From the NCBI RefSeq assembly GCF_003054285.1, contig NZ_QBKS01000002.1, positions 806,001 to 870,000 of the forward strand: a stretch of 64,000 nt of DNA. The letters run 5' to 3'. The notes below the pieces were generated by a model that ran no database searches, was not told the origin of the DNA, and saw only the letters and a list, made by a program, of their open reading frames with translations. Positions 1 through 9,505 of this stretch are shown here, in pieces. A program made the translations under genes and the position numbers. Every line of letters starts with the position of its first letter. Position 1 is the stretch's first letter. Origin of the DNA: Litoreibacter ponti. Lineage in GTDB: Bacteria; Pseudomonadota; Alphaproteobacteria; Rhodobacterales; Rhodobacteraceae.

Positions 1-4
1 AACC

Positions 5-418
5 ATGGACGTATTCCGTCTTGCCCCAGCCGTGCTGTGCCTGCTCGCAGCGATCCTTGCCGCCGCTCTTGGCGGATTCCTTGGCGTGGCGCTCGCCTGC
101 TGGGGAAGCTGCGAGCCCGCAACCGTGGCAACATTGCCGGCGCTTTTCGCAGCCCCCGGCGTCTTTTTCGCCATCTGCTATTTCGTGTTTCTGCGCGTGC
201 TGCGCGGTCGTGTGGCCTATCGCCGGGCCCACGGGGTCTGGGCCACGATTGGCACCATGATCCTCGCCGCCGCCGCCGCGCTGACGATGAACGACGTGAT
301 CGCGGGTTACTGGGGCCGACCCCAGGAAGCGGCGTTGCTGCTGATGGGAATTGCTGTTCTCAGCTGCCACGGCATGACCATGCGCGGGCTTTGGCTGAAA
401 ACACGCGAGGCGGTCTAG
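5..418 (+). CDS. Hypothetical four-helix membrane protein
   Basis: A 137-residue protein with about four hydrophobic segments (near residues 8-31, 46-66, 78-100 and 110-124), so probably an integral inner-membrane protein. I do not recognise a family or any catalytic motif. The first ATG lies at the very edge of the window, so a longer N-terminus cannot be excluded. Its stop codon shares the tetranucleotide CTAG with the stop of the convergent complex I-related gene. Function unknown; coding status is supported by the uninterrupted frame and the tail-to-tail packing. Confidence 0.6.
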   Translation: MDVFRLAPAVLCLLAAILAAALGGFLGVALACWGSCEPATVATLPALFAAPGVFFAICYFVFLRVLRGRVAYRRAHGVWATIGTMILAAAAALTMNDVIAGYWGRPQEAALLLMGIAVLSCHGMTMRGLWLKTREAV

Positions 419-726
419 TGCGTCCAGACGCCCCGGCGGTTCGTGGCGAAATTCTCGCCATAGCCGCCCTGCCGGATCACCGGCTTGCGCTTCTTGGGCT
501 CGGTCACCGTTGCATCGATGCCGTGATCCTTGGCGTAGTCCAGCGCGGCTTCCTTGCTCTCGAAACTGATCTTGACCTGCGCTTGCGTGTCGGCGGACGA
601 CGTCCAGCCCATCAGCGGATCAACCTCGCGGCCCGTGTCGTTGACGTATTCCAGCACCCACGTTTTCGTCTTCGCCTGCCCCGAGGACATGGCGGTTTTG
701 GCTGGCTGGTAGATACGTGCGCGCAT
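415..726 (-). CDS. ETC complex I subunit family protein (NDUFS4-like)
   Basis: A 103-residue protein that begins MRARIYQPAK and ends with the GYGENFATNRRGVWTH tail. This is the compact alphaproteobacterial form of the 'ETC complex I subunit conserved region' family, related to mitochondrial NDUFS4, an accessory subunit at the NADH-oxidising arm of complex I. The frame is open further upstream, but this ATG is chosen because AGGAGA lies about 9 bases before it and the protein then matches the family's usual length. It is monocistronic here, convergent with the preceding membrane protein and divergent from uvrB. The role in complex I is known for the family and inferred for this copy. Confidence 0.85.
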   Translation of the reverse strand: MRARIYQPAKTAMSSGQAKTKTWVLEYVNDTGREVDPLMGWTSSADTQAQVKISFESKEAALDYAKDHGIDATVTEPKKRKPVIRQGGYGENFATNRRGVWTH

Positions 727-850
727 CGTGGTCGTCTCCTGCATTATGCGTGATATATCGCGCTCCTGACATCTCATGGCAAGAGCGCAAAAGGCCGCGT
801 CTTGAAGCTCCGCGCAAAAGGCGCATCTTAGGGGCAACAGAGGTATCCCC

Positions 851-3054
<2,204 letters not shown>

Positions 3055-3058
<4 letters not shown>

Positions 3059-3696
3059 GCGTTTCTGGTCGGCCCGCCGAAAAGCGCAGTTTCACAGAGC
3101 CAATCCCCGAGGTCTATTTGGCAGCAGGGCTGCTCGAGAGAGCCGTCGAGCAACACATCGCAAGTAACTACAAATTCGCCGAGGATCTTTTCGGTTCGGC
3201 AGATTTAATGGTGCTTTGGGACTGGGCAAATAGTCATTGGGATCGTCGGTGGCGGTCTGTCGTGAAGCCTCACGTCGACGGGCTTCCAACTGCAAACAGT
3301 TTAGACGGTCGAGAAAAGGCACGTATGCCATCTAAGATAACACGAGCGGAGGTGCTCCAAAGAGACGGGTATCATTGTAGATTTTGCGGCATCCCGGTGA
3401 TACCTGAGGAAGTGCGAAAGAAAGCTCACTCACTATACCCTTCCGTAGTTCGCTGGGGACGGAAGAGCGAGGAACAACACGCTGCATTTCAGGCACTTTG
3501 GCTGCAGTTTGATCATCTGGTCCCGCACTCTCGAGGTGGCACCAATGAAGTACGAAATATCGTAGTCGCCTGCGCTCCCTGCAACTATGGACGAGGAAAC
3601 TTTCTTCTCAATGAAGTTGGTATCTCAGATCCATTCTTACGCCCGCCTGTAAAATCGATGTGGCAGGGTCTCGCTCAATTTGTAAAGTCGAGATAG
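3055..3696 (+). CDS. HNH endonuclease-domain protein
   Basis: A 213-residue protein with an HNH/McrA-type nuclease domain. CRFCG (about residue 116) and CAPCNYGRGN provide two zinc-binding CxxC pairs, and the QFDHLVPHSRGGTNEVRN segment carries the catalytic DH and the following N/H positions. The N-terminal about 90 residues resemble nothing I recognise. The frame opens with TTG overlapping the uvrB stop (TTGA), which would allow translational coupling; no better ATG precedes the conserved part. Base composition is clearly more AT-rich than the neighbouring genes, suggesting recent transfer. It could be a stand-alone defence or homing-type nuclease; the target is unknown. Confidence 0.8.
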
Positions 3697-3896
3697 CGTA
3701 GGGGTTTTTAGTTCGCGACTTATCTGAACGCTTGCCCAATCCGTTCATCTCAGGCTCCGACCTTTCGTCCATGCCTCCGATAAAGTGGCTTCGTGCTCGG
3801 AAACTCTTAGAGAGGATCCTTTGCGAGTGTTCGACACCAATGTTGAGCGGAGAACTTCAGGATGATATTGGACAATTCCGTCCTATCATCCCTTTT

Positions 3897-4322
3897 ATGC
3901 GTGTCTTAATCCTGACAGTCCTCCTGCCCCTTCAGGCGCAGGCATGGACCTTCACTCCCGGCCCCATCTGCCGCCTCTCCCACGCGACGGATATGGCCGA
4001 GATCGAGCTGACGTTTGACCCCTCAGCCCCCCTCTACTCGGTCACCGTGACCACCCCGGCCCCGCTGCCCCAGGCGCCTTTCTTCTCGATGCGGTTCATC
4101 GGCCCCAGCGGCCAGACCATCTCGACCAATCGCCATGCCTACGGCGCCGACGGCACCTCCGTCACGGTCACGGATACAGGCTTCGGCAACGTGCTCGATG
4201 GGCTGCAATTCAACCAAAGCGCCGAGGCGATCGTCGGCGACACGATCATTGCCTTCCCGCTTGAAGGCGCCGCGCAGCAGACCGCCGCTTTTCGCGCCTG
4301 CGAAGCCGCCGCTGGCGTCTGA
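3897..4322 (+). CDS. Secreted protein of unknown function
   Basis: A 141-residue protein starting MRVLILTVLLPLQAQAW, a short but typical Sec signal peptide with a likely cut after AQA. The mature part is rich in beta-type sequence (FSMRFIGPSGQTIST, VTVTDTGFGNVLDG) with two cysteines, so a small periplasmic beta-sandwich is plausible. I do not recognise the family. The open frame extends 55 codons upstream, but that part is AT-rich, lacks a signal and belongs to the HNH-derived tract, so the internal ATG before the signal peptide is preferred. A strong intrinsic terminator follows the stop. Confidence 0.65.
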   Translation: MRVLILTVLLPLQAQAWTFTPGPICRLSHATDMAEIELTFDPSAPLYSVTVTTPAPLPQAPFFSMRFIGPSGQTISTNRHAYGADGTSVTVTDTGFGNVLDGLQFNQSAEAIVGDTIIAFPLEGAAQQTAAFRACEAAAGV

Positions 4323-4327
4323 ACGGC

Positions 4328-4356
4328 AAAAAGGCCCCCGGGATCGAGGGCCTTTT
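4328..4356 (+). terminator. Rho-independent terminator
   Basis: AAAAGGCCC and GGGCCTTTT form a 9-bp stem around a GC-rich loop directly after the secreted-protein gene. The A tract on one side and T tract on the other let it end transcription in both directions, so it may also serve the convergent gene at 4388. Confidence 0.75.
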
Positions 4357-4387
4357 CGAGCGGTGCAAAACCTGAAATCTGCGCGAC

Positions 4388-4669
4388 TTATCCGTCGTTG
4401 GACGGCGGTGTGACGGAGATGCTCGGCACCGAAACTTCGCTTTCGTTCACCGACACTTCCACGTCGACATCCGGCACGGTGACGGTTTCTTCGGTCACTG
4501 CGATCTCGCCGACCTCGGCCTCAAATTCGGGCAGGTTCCCGCCCTCGACGCTCACATCCACATCCGGCAGTGCGGCTTGTTCGGTCTGTTCGATGTCAAT
4601 CATGTAGACACCCGCGGCGATGGCTGCGACGGCGACTGCACCAAGAATAATTGCTGGTCCGGTTTTCAT
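4388..4669 (-). CDS. Small single-pass membrane protein, acidic
   Basis: A 93-residue protein. An N-terminal hydrophobic helix (GPAIILGAVAVAAIAAGVYM) is followed by a strongly acidic, valine-rich tail with alternating V/D/E runs (VTVPDVDVEVSV). The topology looks like an anchored periplasmic tail. The start is well supported: AGGAGT lies 6 bases before the ATG. I do not recognise a named family. An ECF-type promoter candidate (GGAAC-N17-TGTT) lies 36 bases before the start, suggesting a stress response. Function unknown. Confidence 0.65.
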   Translation of the reverse strand: MKTGPAIILGAVAVAAIAAGVYMIDIEQTEQAALPDVDVSVEGGNLPEFEAEVGEIAVTEETVTVPDVDVEVSVNESEVSVPSISVTPPSNDG

Positions 4670-4704
4670 ATCGTACTCCTTTCGAATTGTTTTCTTTGAG
4701 CTAA

Positions 4705-4730
4705 AACATCGATCAGAGGCGAAGCGTTCC
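4705..4730 (-). promoter_or_regulatory. Candidate ECF sigma promoter (GGAAC-N17-TGTT)
   Basis: On the minus strand GGAAC (4730-4726) is followed after 17 bases by TGTT (4708-4705). This is one base off the alphaproteobacterial general-stress consensus GGAAC-N16/17-CGTT. It points at the small acidic membrane protein gene. Confidence 0.4.
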
Positions 4731-4779
4731 CGAATTAATTTCCGGAACCTTATCAGGGGCTTCTGCGTTTCTGCACACT

Positions 4780-5337
4780 TCAGCCATCAAACCCGGTCTT
4801 CAGGATCACCGGCACGATGATCTCTTCCTCGTCGGTCAAATGGCGGTCCAGCATCCGCGCCATATCGCGCAAGACAACTTCCAAGGCCGCGATATCCGCA
4901 CCTTTTGATCGCAGCAACGTGTTCGCGCCGTCTGCCACGCCATTGATCGCCCCATCCATCGCGTGGTGATCACGGTCGAGCAGCGCAAAGCCCTGCTCCA
5001 ACCGGGTGTCGAGCGTCACGAGGCGCGGGAAGTAATGCTGATCCTCGATCTGATGGTGCGCGTGCAACTCGTTCAGCAGCGTGCCACCGTAATGCGACAG
5101 CCGCCCACCATATGTCTCGAACCCCACTTGCCGGTCGATCAGGCGCTGCAGGTCTGTCTCCAGCACATCCAGAAGGCGGCGAAACATCAAGTGGCGCTGC
5201 AACCAGAACTGGACCATTCCGCCAAAGTTCGGATGTGCCTCCCACGTCTCGCGGGGAAGGTCCTCCAGCAGCACGCGCAACGCGTCGGGCAGGCCGTCGC
5301 GACGGCTCAGGTCAAGCGGGTCAATCTCGGCACTCAC
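4780..5337 (-). CDS. Hemerythrin HHE-domain protein
   Basis: A 185-residue, mostly helical protein with the metal-ligand pattern of hemerythrin/HHE proteins: H in WLQRHLMF, HAHHQIEDQHYFP, LDRDHHAMD and HLTDEEEIIVP. Such proteins bind a di-iron centre and sense or buffer O2, NO or peroxide, or help repair iron centres. The start codon is GTG and shares its G with the TAG stop of the zinc-ribbon gene upstream, so the two are very likely cotranscribed and translationally coupled. Family assignment is firm; the ligand is inferred. Confidence 0.85.
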   Translation of the reverse strand: MSAEIDPLDLSRRDGLPDALRVLLEDLPRETWEAHPNFGGMVQFWLQRHLMFRRLLDVLETDLQRLIDRQVGFETYGGRLSHYGGTLLNELHAHHQIEDQHYFPRLVTLDTRLEQGFALLDRDHHAMDGAINGVADGANTLLRSKGADIAALEVVLRDMARMLDRHLTDEEEIIVPVILKTGFDG

Positions 5338-5570
5338 TAGAAGTCGAAGATATCGCCAAGCATCCCGCCCAGCCCTTCCTTCTTCTTGGGCTTGCGGCCG
5401 CGGTCATCATAGCCCCGCTGCGGCGCAGGCGCGACAGAGGCGCTGCGCTCGATGATCTTGTCCAACTCCCCGCGGTCGAGCCAAACGCCGCGGCATGTCG
5501 GGCAATAGTCGATTTCGACCCCACTTCGATCGGCCATAACAAGGGTGGTTCCATCGACAGGGCATTGCAT
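5337..5570 (-). CDS. TFIIB-type zinc-ribbon protein
   Basis: A 77-residue protein with MQCPVDGTTL and DYCPTCRGVWLDRGEL, the CP-x-C ... CPxCxGxWLDxGEL signature of the zf-TFIIB zinc-ribbon family, followed by a basic KPKKKEG linker and a short hydrophobic tail (GLGGMLGDIFDF). Family members are widespread and poorly characterised; zinc binding is likely, a DNA or protein partner is unknown. It is the first gene of a two-gene unit with the hemerythrin protein (1-base overlap). Confidence 0.85.
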   Translation of the reverse strand: MQCPVDGTTLVMADRSGVEIDYCPTCRGVWLDRGELDKIIERSASVAPAPQRGYDDRGRKPKKKEGLGGMLGDIFDF

Positions 5571-5684
5571 TCGCGGCTCTCCGGTTTGGTTGGCGTTGAC
5601 CCCGTATATGGGCGTGCGGGACCGGTATCACAATGTGCCCGGCAATTAACCGCATAGAAATACGAATCTACAAAGCTGCGTGGC

Positions 5685-6026
5685 ATGACAGTATCTGACT
5701 TCGACCCGCTCGCCCTGCGCCACGGCCCTTTAATTTCTGATATCTGGGGACAGATCGCCCACGCCCGCCAAGCGGCCCAAGGCAACCCCGATCAGGCGCA
5801 GGCCGCCTTCTGGCGGCGACGGCTACGCCATCTGTCCGGCAAGGTGCGCGCCGCACATCGGCGGGAGATGGCACAATCTGAGCTACCGACTGCGACAATC
5901 GATGCCTGGTTCAGCCCCATCATCGAAACCCTGGCCAAGGCCGGATCACATTTCGACGCGGTCCTCGCGCAGCATGCCATTGCCGCTGCGCGACATCTTA
6001 CAACTGGGCCGGAACTCAGGGCCTAG
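5685..6026 (+). CDS. Conserved hypothetical protein
   Basis: A 113-residue, probably cytoplasmic, alpha-helical protein (MTVSDFDPLALRHGPL...) without signal peptide, membrane segment or cysteine motif. I do not recognise a family. It is divergent from the zinc-ribbon gene and convergent with the universal stress protein gene, sharing the CTAG stop tetranucleotide with the latter. The ATG at 5685 is the first in frame after the intergenic region. Confidence 0.6.
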   Translation: MTVSDFDPLALRHGPLISDIWGQIAHARQAAQGNPDQAQAAFWRRRLRHLSGKVRAAHRREMAQSELPTATIDAWFSPIIETLAKAGSHFDAVLAQHAIAAARHLTTGPELRA

Positions 6027-6430
6027 CGGACCACGTGCACCGCGCATTGGGCGTAGCGCACCACGCGCGCGGCGGTGCCCCCAAGGAAATAGTCCTGAAT
6101 CCCGGGCTTGTGGGACGACACGATGATGCAGTCATTGCTGTGGGTCTCAGCCCACTCAAGGATCGAACGCGCGGAATGCCCCGTCACGACCATAGCCTCA
6201 CCGCCCTTGACGCCGGAAGCCATGCTGTTGAGCGTCGCCTTCACATCGGCACGGCTTTTCTCGATGAAGTCCGCGGCAAGATAGCTGGTGGCGTAGCCCG
6301 GCAGCTCTTCGATGACATGCAGCAGGGTGATCCGTGCACCATCCTCGCTAATCGCTTCGGCCACTTCCAAAGCAGCGGTTGGGGGGTGTTCGGGATCCAA
6401 AACAACCGGAACTAAGATGTTGGTGTACAT
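6023..6430 (-). CDS. Universal stress protein (UspA family)
   Basis: A 135-residue single Usp domain, starting MYTNILVPVVLD and ending with the nucleotide-loop region SSHKPGIQDYFLGGTAARVV and strand AVHVVR. The glycine-rich loop fits the ATP-binding subgroup, with Lys and Gln at unusual places inside it. Usp proteins are cytoplasmic and promote survival under starvation or oxygen limitation. An FNR-type box lies 56 bases upstream of the start, so induction at low oxygen is likely. Confidence 0.93.
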   Translation of the reverse strand: MYTNILVPVVLDPEHPPTAALEVAEAISEDGARITLLHVIEELPGYATSYLAADFIEKSRADVKATLNSMASGVKGGEAMVVTGHSARSILEWAETHSNDCIIVSSHKPGIQDYFLGGTAARVVRYAQCAVHVVR

Positions 6431-6485
6431 ACGCCTATCTCCTCACTGGGCCAGCAGACTATCGCAGCCAGTGGAGCGCGGCACC

Positions 6486-6499
6486 TTGATCCAAGTCAA
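6486..6499. promoter_or_regulatory. FNR/FnrL-type box
   Basis: TTGATCCAAGTCAA matches the FNR consensus TTGAT-N4-ATCAA at 9 of 10 defined positions. Its near edge is 56 bases from the Usp start codon. A second box with the same distance lies before the DUF465 gene at 22983. Confidence 0.65.
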
Positions 6500-6511
6500 G
6501 CAAATGGAACC

Positions 6512-6542
6512 AAAAAAGCCCACCCCGAGGACCGGGATGGGC
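6512..6542 (-). terminator. Rho-independent terminator of the beta-helix gene
   Basis: On the minus strand GCCCATCCCG and CGGGGTGGGC form a 10-bp stem (one G-U pair) with a 5-base loop and are followed by TTTTTT, about 20 bases after the stop of the gene ending at 6563. Confidence 0.85.
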
Positions 6543-6562
6543 GCATCTTCAAGCCGTGAGAC

Positions 6563-8854
6563 CTAGTAGGGATTATCGCATCGCGCCGTGACGTTGATGC
6601 GACCTTTGACAGCGGACGGCCAGATGATCTTGACCTCGCCACCGGTCGCGCCCTCTTCCGGATCGCTGTAGCCGGACAGGTACTGCTTGACGTTGTTAGA
6701 GTTGCGCAGCGGTCCCACCGGGGTCACATCCGTGACGTTGCGCGCCCGCGCGCCAAACGGCATCCAATCGCTGAAATCGCAATCCCAGGTCTCTTGCGGA
6801 CTGTCCTCGGTGAAGGACTGTGTCGTGGGGCTGATGGTCCACTGATCGACCGCGTGATAGGTATTGCCGGTCCAGTTCACGTTGCGGAACCGCGTGAAGT
6901 TCAGCGTCGCAATACTGTCATCAAGTTTGTCGACCCGCTCGATATTACCGTTGATCGATTTGAACGTGTTGCCGGATACATTCAGCCCGTTGACGAAATG
7001 ACCCGTGCCGTAGGGCTTGATCACAAGGAACCGGAAGAACGAGGCAGCCCCCATCGAGGTGAAGATGTTGCCGACAATGGAAAGCGAGCCGAAGCTGAAC
7101 TCGCTCGAAAAATCGGGCTCCGCGTCATGCTCATTCGTCCACTCAATGAAGTTGTTGTCGCAGTAATTGCCATTGATGATGATCTTCGAGTTCGGCTTGG
7201 TCAGGATCAGCCCGGCCACGCGTGGCGCATTGCGATTGTCATCGCCGTGGAACCAGTGATTGCCAAGGATCATGTGCCCCGAGCCATTGATCACCGCCCA
7301 AGCGCCCATCTTGATGCAGCGGTTATCGCGGATCTTCGCGTCATTGGCGTTGATATTGAACCCGATTGACGTTCGGTCGATGGAGTCCAGCGGCTGCTCG
7401 CTGGAGATAAACTGGCAGCGGTCGATCAACATCCCCTGACACGCAAGCCCGATCGAGGTGATGCCCCGATCCTTCGGCTGGTTGAAATAGCAGTCCCGGA
7501 AGTGCCAGATCAGGCCCGCAGGCGGCAGCATCACACAGCTCGCCACCCCGTCAGCCTTGATATCCACATCGTCCATGTTGAACTGAGAGATCTTCTCGAA
7601 ACCGCTGAAATCCAGCAGATACCGGAAGCGCTTGAACGTATAGGTCTGCGTGCCGACCGCATCATAAAGCGGCTGGGTTATTGTCAGCTCCTGCGCGCCG
7701 ACGTTTTTCGAGGTCACGTAGACCTCCCGTCCGACCCCATTGGCCGTGATCAGTGACCCAACCTCGATATTGGCCACATTCGTGACATTGGTCAGCTTCA
7801 GCGGATTACCGATCGAATAGGTCGCAGCCGATGTAGCCTCGCCCGTGGTCCAGGCGCTGTCGTTGATGGCATCGAACTGCCCGTTGCGGATCACCCGGCG
7901 CGAGGTAAATGTCGCCACGTCCGGCACAGCGGCCCGCATATCAACCGGCCCGCGCAGGCCAATGGATCGCCCGCACAGATCAAGGCTCTCGTGACTGGAT
8001 TGCTTCAACAGCGCCTGGAACGCTTTGCGAAACGCAAGCTCTTCATCGCCAAACGCCTTCGCATAGGTGTCAAAGTCAAAGTTCTGTTGCAGCGCCAGAT
8101 ATTTCTCCGTCGGCATCGTCACGGTGCCCTGAAAGCGCACGGGGCTCTCGAAGGTGACGTTATCGGCAAGATAGAACTCACCGTCAGAGATCAGCACCTC
8201 CCGCCCGTCCGCCGCGGCGTCGGCGGCCTCGAAGGCGGCGGTGTTGTCGGTTGTGCCATCACCCACTGCGCCAAAATCTTTCACGTCGACCCAGTTCATC
8301 ATCGAACGCAGGAACGCCGAGGTGATGTCGGTAATCTCGATATCATCGACCCGGACCACGCCACCGTTGGAGCCGGTCAGGTCAATCCCGAAATGCCCGT
8401 AGATCGCATCACCGCCCCAGGACAGGTCGACGCCACCGCGCGCGCCGCCACCGACGATGGCCGTGATCTCGACCACCTCACCGTAGCTCGTAAGCGTCGT
8501 CTCGGGCCCGGACGTCTGCACCCCCGGCACCGCGCTGCCACCCGCGCGCCCAGCATAGGCCGCGATGCGCACCGTCGGCAGATTGCCCGAAATCGCCTTC
8601 ACGCGCGCCTTGATCTGCAGATAGCAGCCGGGCAGCAGGGGCGTCTCGCCCATGTAGCGCAGGGTCTGGGTGTTCTCGGTTTTCAGAATCTCGAGGCATC
8701 CGCCAAAGTCCTGATCGGCGGGCACATAGGCCGCCGTGGCGAAGCCGTCATAGGTCGGGGTGCCCGGGGTGCCGTCGCCCCGCGACCACATGTCGAGCCC
8801 GTTTGCAAATGGGGGCGGGGTCAACACCAGCCCGTCGGTAATCGCCTTGTTCAT
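6563..8854 (-). CDS. Right-handed beta-helix (pectate-lyase-3/GH28-like) protein
   Basis: A 763-residue protein. Residues about 190-215 contain WVDVKDFGAVGDGTTDNTAAF, the hallmark start of pectate_lyase_3/GH28-related right-handed beta-helix proteins and of many phage tail spikes. Before it lies a carbohydrate-binding-like beta domain (about 1-185); after it a long repeat region rich in N-G-N turns (INGNYCDNNFIEW, VSGNTFKSINGN). No signal peptide is visible. The gene is monocistronic with its own strong terminator. Role unknown: surface polysaccharide processing, or a tail-spike-like protein acquired from phage; no phage genes surround it. Confidence 0.75.
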   Translation of the reverse strand: MNKAITDGLVLTPPPFANGLDMWSRGDGTPGTPTYDGFATAAYVPADQDFGGCLEILKTENTQTLRYMGETPLLPGCYLQIKARVKAISGNLPTVRIAAYAGRAGGSAVPGVQTSGPETTLTSYGEVVEITAIVGGGARGGVDLSWGGDAIYGHFGIDLTGSNGGVVRVDDIEITDITSAFLRSMMNWVDVKDFGAVGDGTTDNTAAFEAADAAADGREVLISDGEFYLADNVTFESPVRFQGTVTMPTEKYLALQQNFDFDTYAKAFGDEELAFRKAFQALLKQSSHESLDLCGRSIGLRGPVDMRAAVPDVATFTSRRVIRNGQFDAINDSAWTTGEATSAATYSIGNPLKLTNVTNVANIEVGSLITANGVGREVYVTSKNVGAQELTITQPLYDAVGTQTYTFKRFRYLLDFSGFEKISQFNMDDVDIKADGVASCVMLPPAGLIWHFRDCYFNQPKDRGITSIGLACQGMLIDRCQFISSEQPLDSIDRTSIGFNINANDAKIRDNRCIKMGAWAVINGSGHMILGNHWFHGDDNRNAPRVAGLILTKPNSKIIINGNYCDNNFIEWTNEHDAEPDFSSEFSFGSLSIVGNIFTSMGAASFFRFLVIKPYGTGHFVNGLNVSGNTFKSINGNIERVDKLDDSIATLNFTRFRNVNWTGNTYHAVDQWTISPTTQSFTEDSPQETWDCDFSDWMPFGARARNVTDVTPVGPLRNSNNVKQYLSGYSDPEEGATGGEVKIIWPSAVKGRINVTARCDNPY

Positions 8855-9040
8855 GGATAGCCCTTTTCAACTTGGTTGGAGCGGGCGTGTCAGGAAAAGG
8901 GACGCGCGCAGCCAAGGGGCCAGCGCACGCGCCAAAGGAATGCTCGAATGGGGAGGTGCCGGACACGCCGTCCTGACGGGCGGGGGTCTAGCCGTTCGGG
9001 GTTAACGCGGGCTTAAATCGCACCGTACGCTGCCCTCGGA
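8855..9040. other. Intergenic region before the beta-helix gene
   Basis: About 185 bases between the DUF4864-type gene and the beta-helix gene, both on the minus strand. It must hold the beta-helix promoter. I see no convincing ORF, palindrome or known operator in it. Confidence 0.4.
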
Positions 9041-9442
9041 TCACGCTCCTACAGGGGGCGCCACGAGATATTGCACACCATCGATCTGCCACCCGGCCTC
9101 GGTCTCTAACATGTTGTATTCCAACACATGTGGCGCGCCTTTCTGGTCAATGAACAGCACTTTCTGGAACAGGAACGGGCCTTGCCGCCGCAGCTCCAGA
9201 AACTTCACCTCGGACGGGTTCCAGACCATCGGATAGCCGTTCTTGACCATCATCCCGAACCGCTCGGGCGTGCCGAACAGCCGCTTGATGTTGGGGGATG
9301 CAAAGGTGAACGCGGTGGCAGCATCCTCGGCGAGGAACGCATCCACCTGACTTTGGATCGTCTGCTCGATCCCGGGAATACGTTCTTGCGCCGCCGCCTG
9401 GCTTACAAACAAAGCCGCCACCAAAGCCAAAATCACACGCAT
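9041..9442 (-). CDS. DUF4864-type exported protein
   Basis: A 133-residue protein with a clear Sec signal (MRVILALVAALFVSQAAA, cut before QE) and a mature NTF2-like fold expected for DUF4864 (QVDAFLAEDAATAFTFASP ... FGMMVKNGYPMVW). The frame is open 17 codons further upstream, but GGAGGA lies at the right distance before this ATG and only this start begins directly with the signal. Function of the family is unknown; periplasmic location is inferred. lysK lies 63 bases upstream on the same strand. Confidence 0.8.
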   Translation of the reverse strand: MRVILALVAALFVSQAAAQERIPGIEQTIQSQVDAFLAEDAATAFTFASPNIKRLFGTPERFGMMVKNGYPMVWNPSEVKFLELRRQGPFLFQKVLFIDQKGAPHVLEYNMLETEAGWQIDGVQYLVAPPVGA

Positions 9443-9505
9443 GGATCGTCCTCCTCTTTGGCTGCAAACTAGGGGCCAAAGCTGAACAATCAATTCACGC
9501 GCGTG

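Noticed and set aside
3732..3896. Longer N-terminus for the secreted protein gene
   Set aside because: The extra 55 codons are AT-rich, resemble the HNH-derived tract and would bury the signal peptide inside the protein.
6563..8854. Prophage remnant suggested by the tail-spike-like protein
   Set aside because: No capsid, terminase, integrase or attachment repeats are visible on either side.
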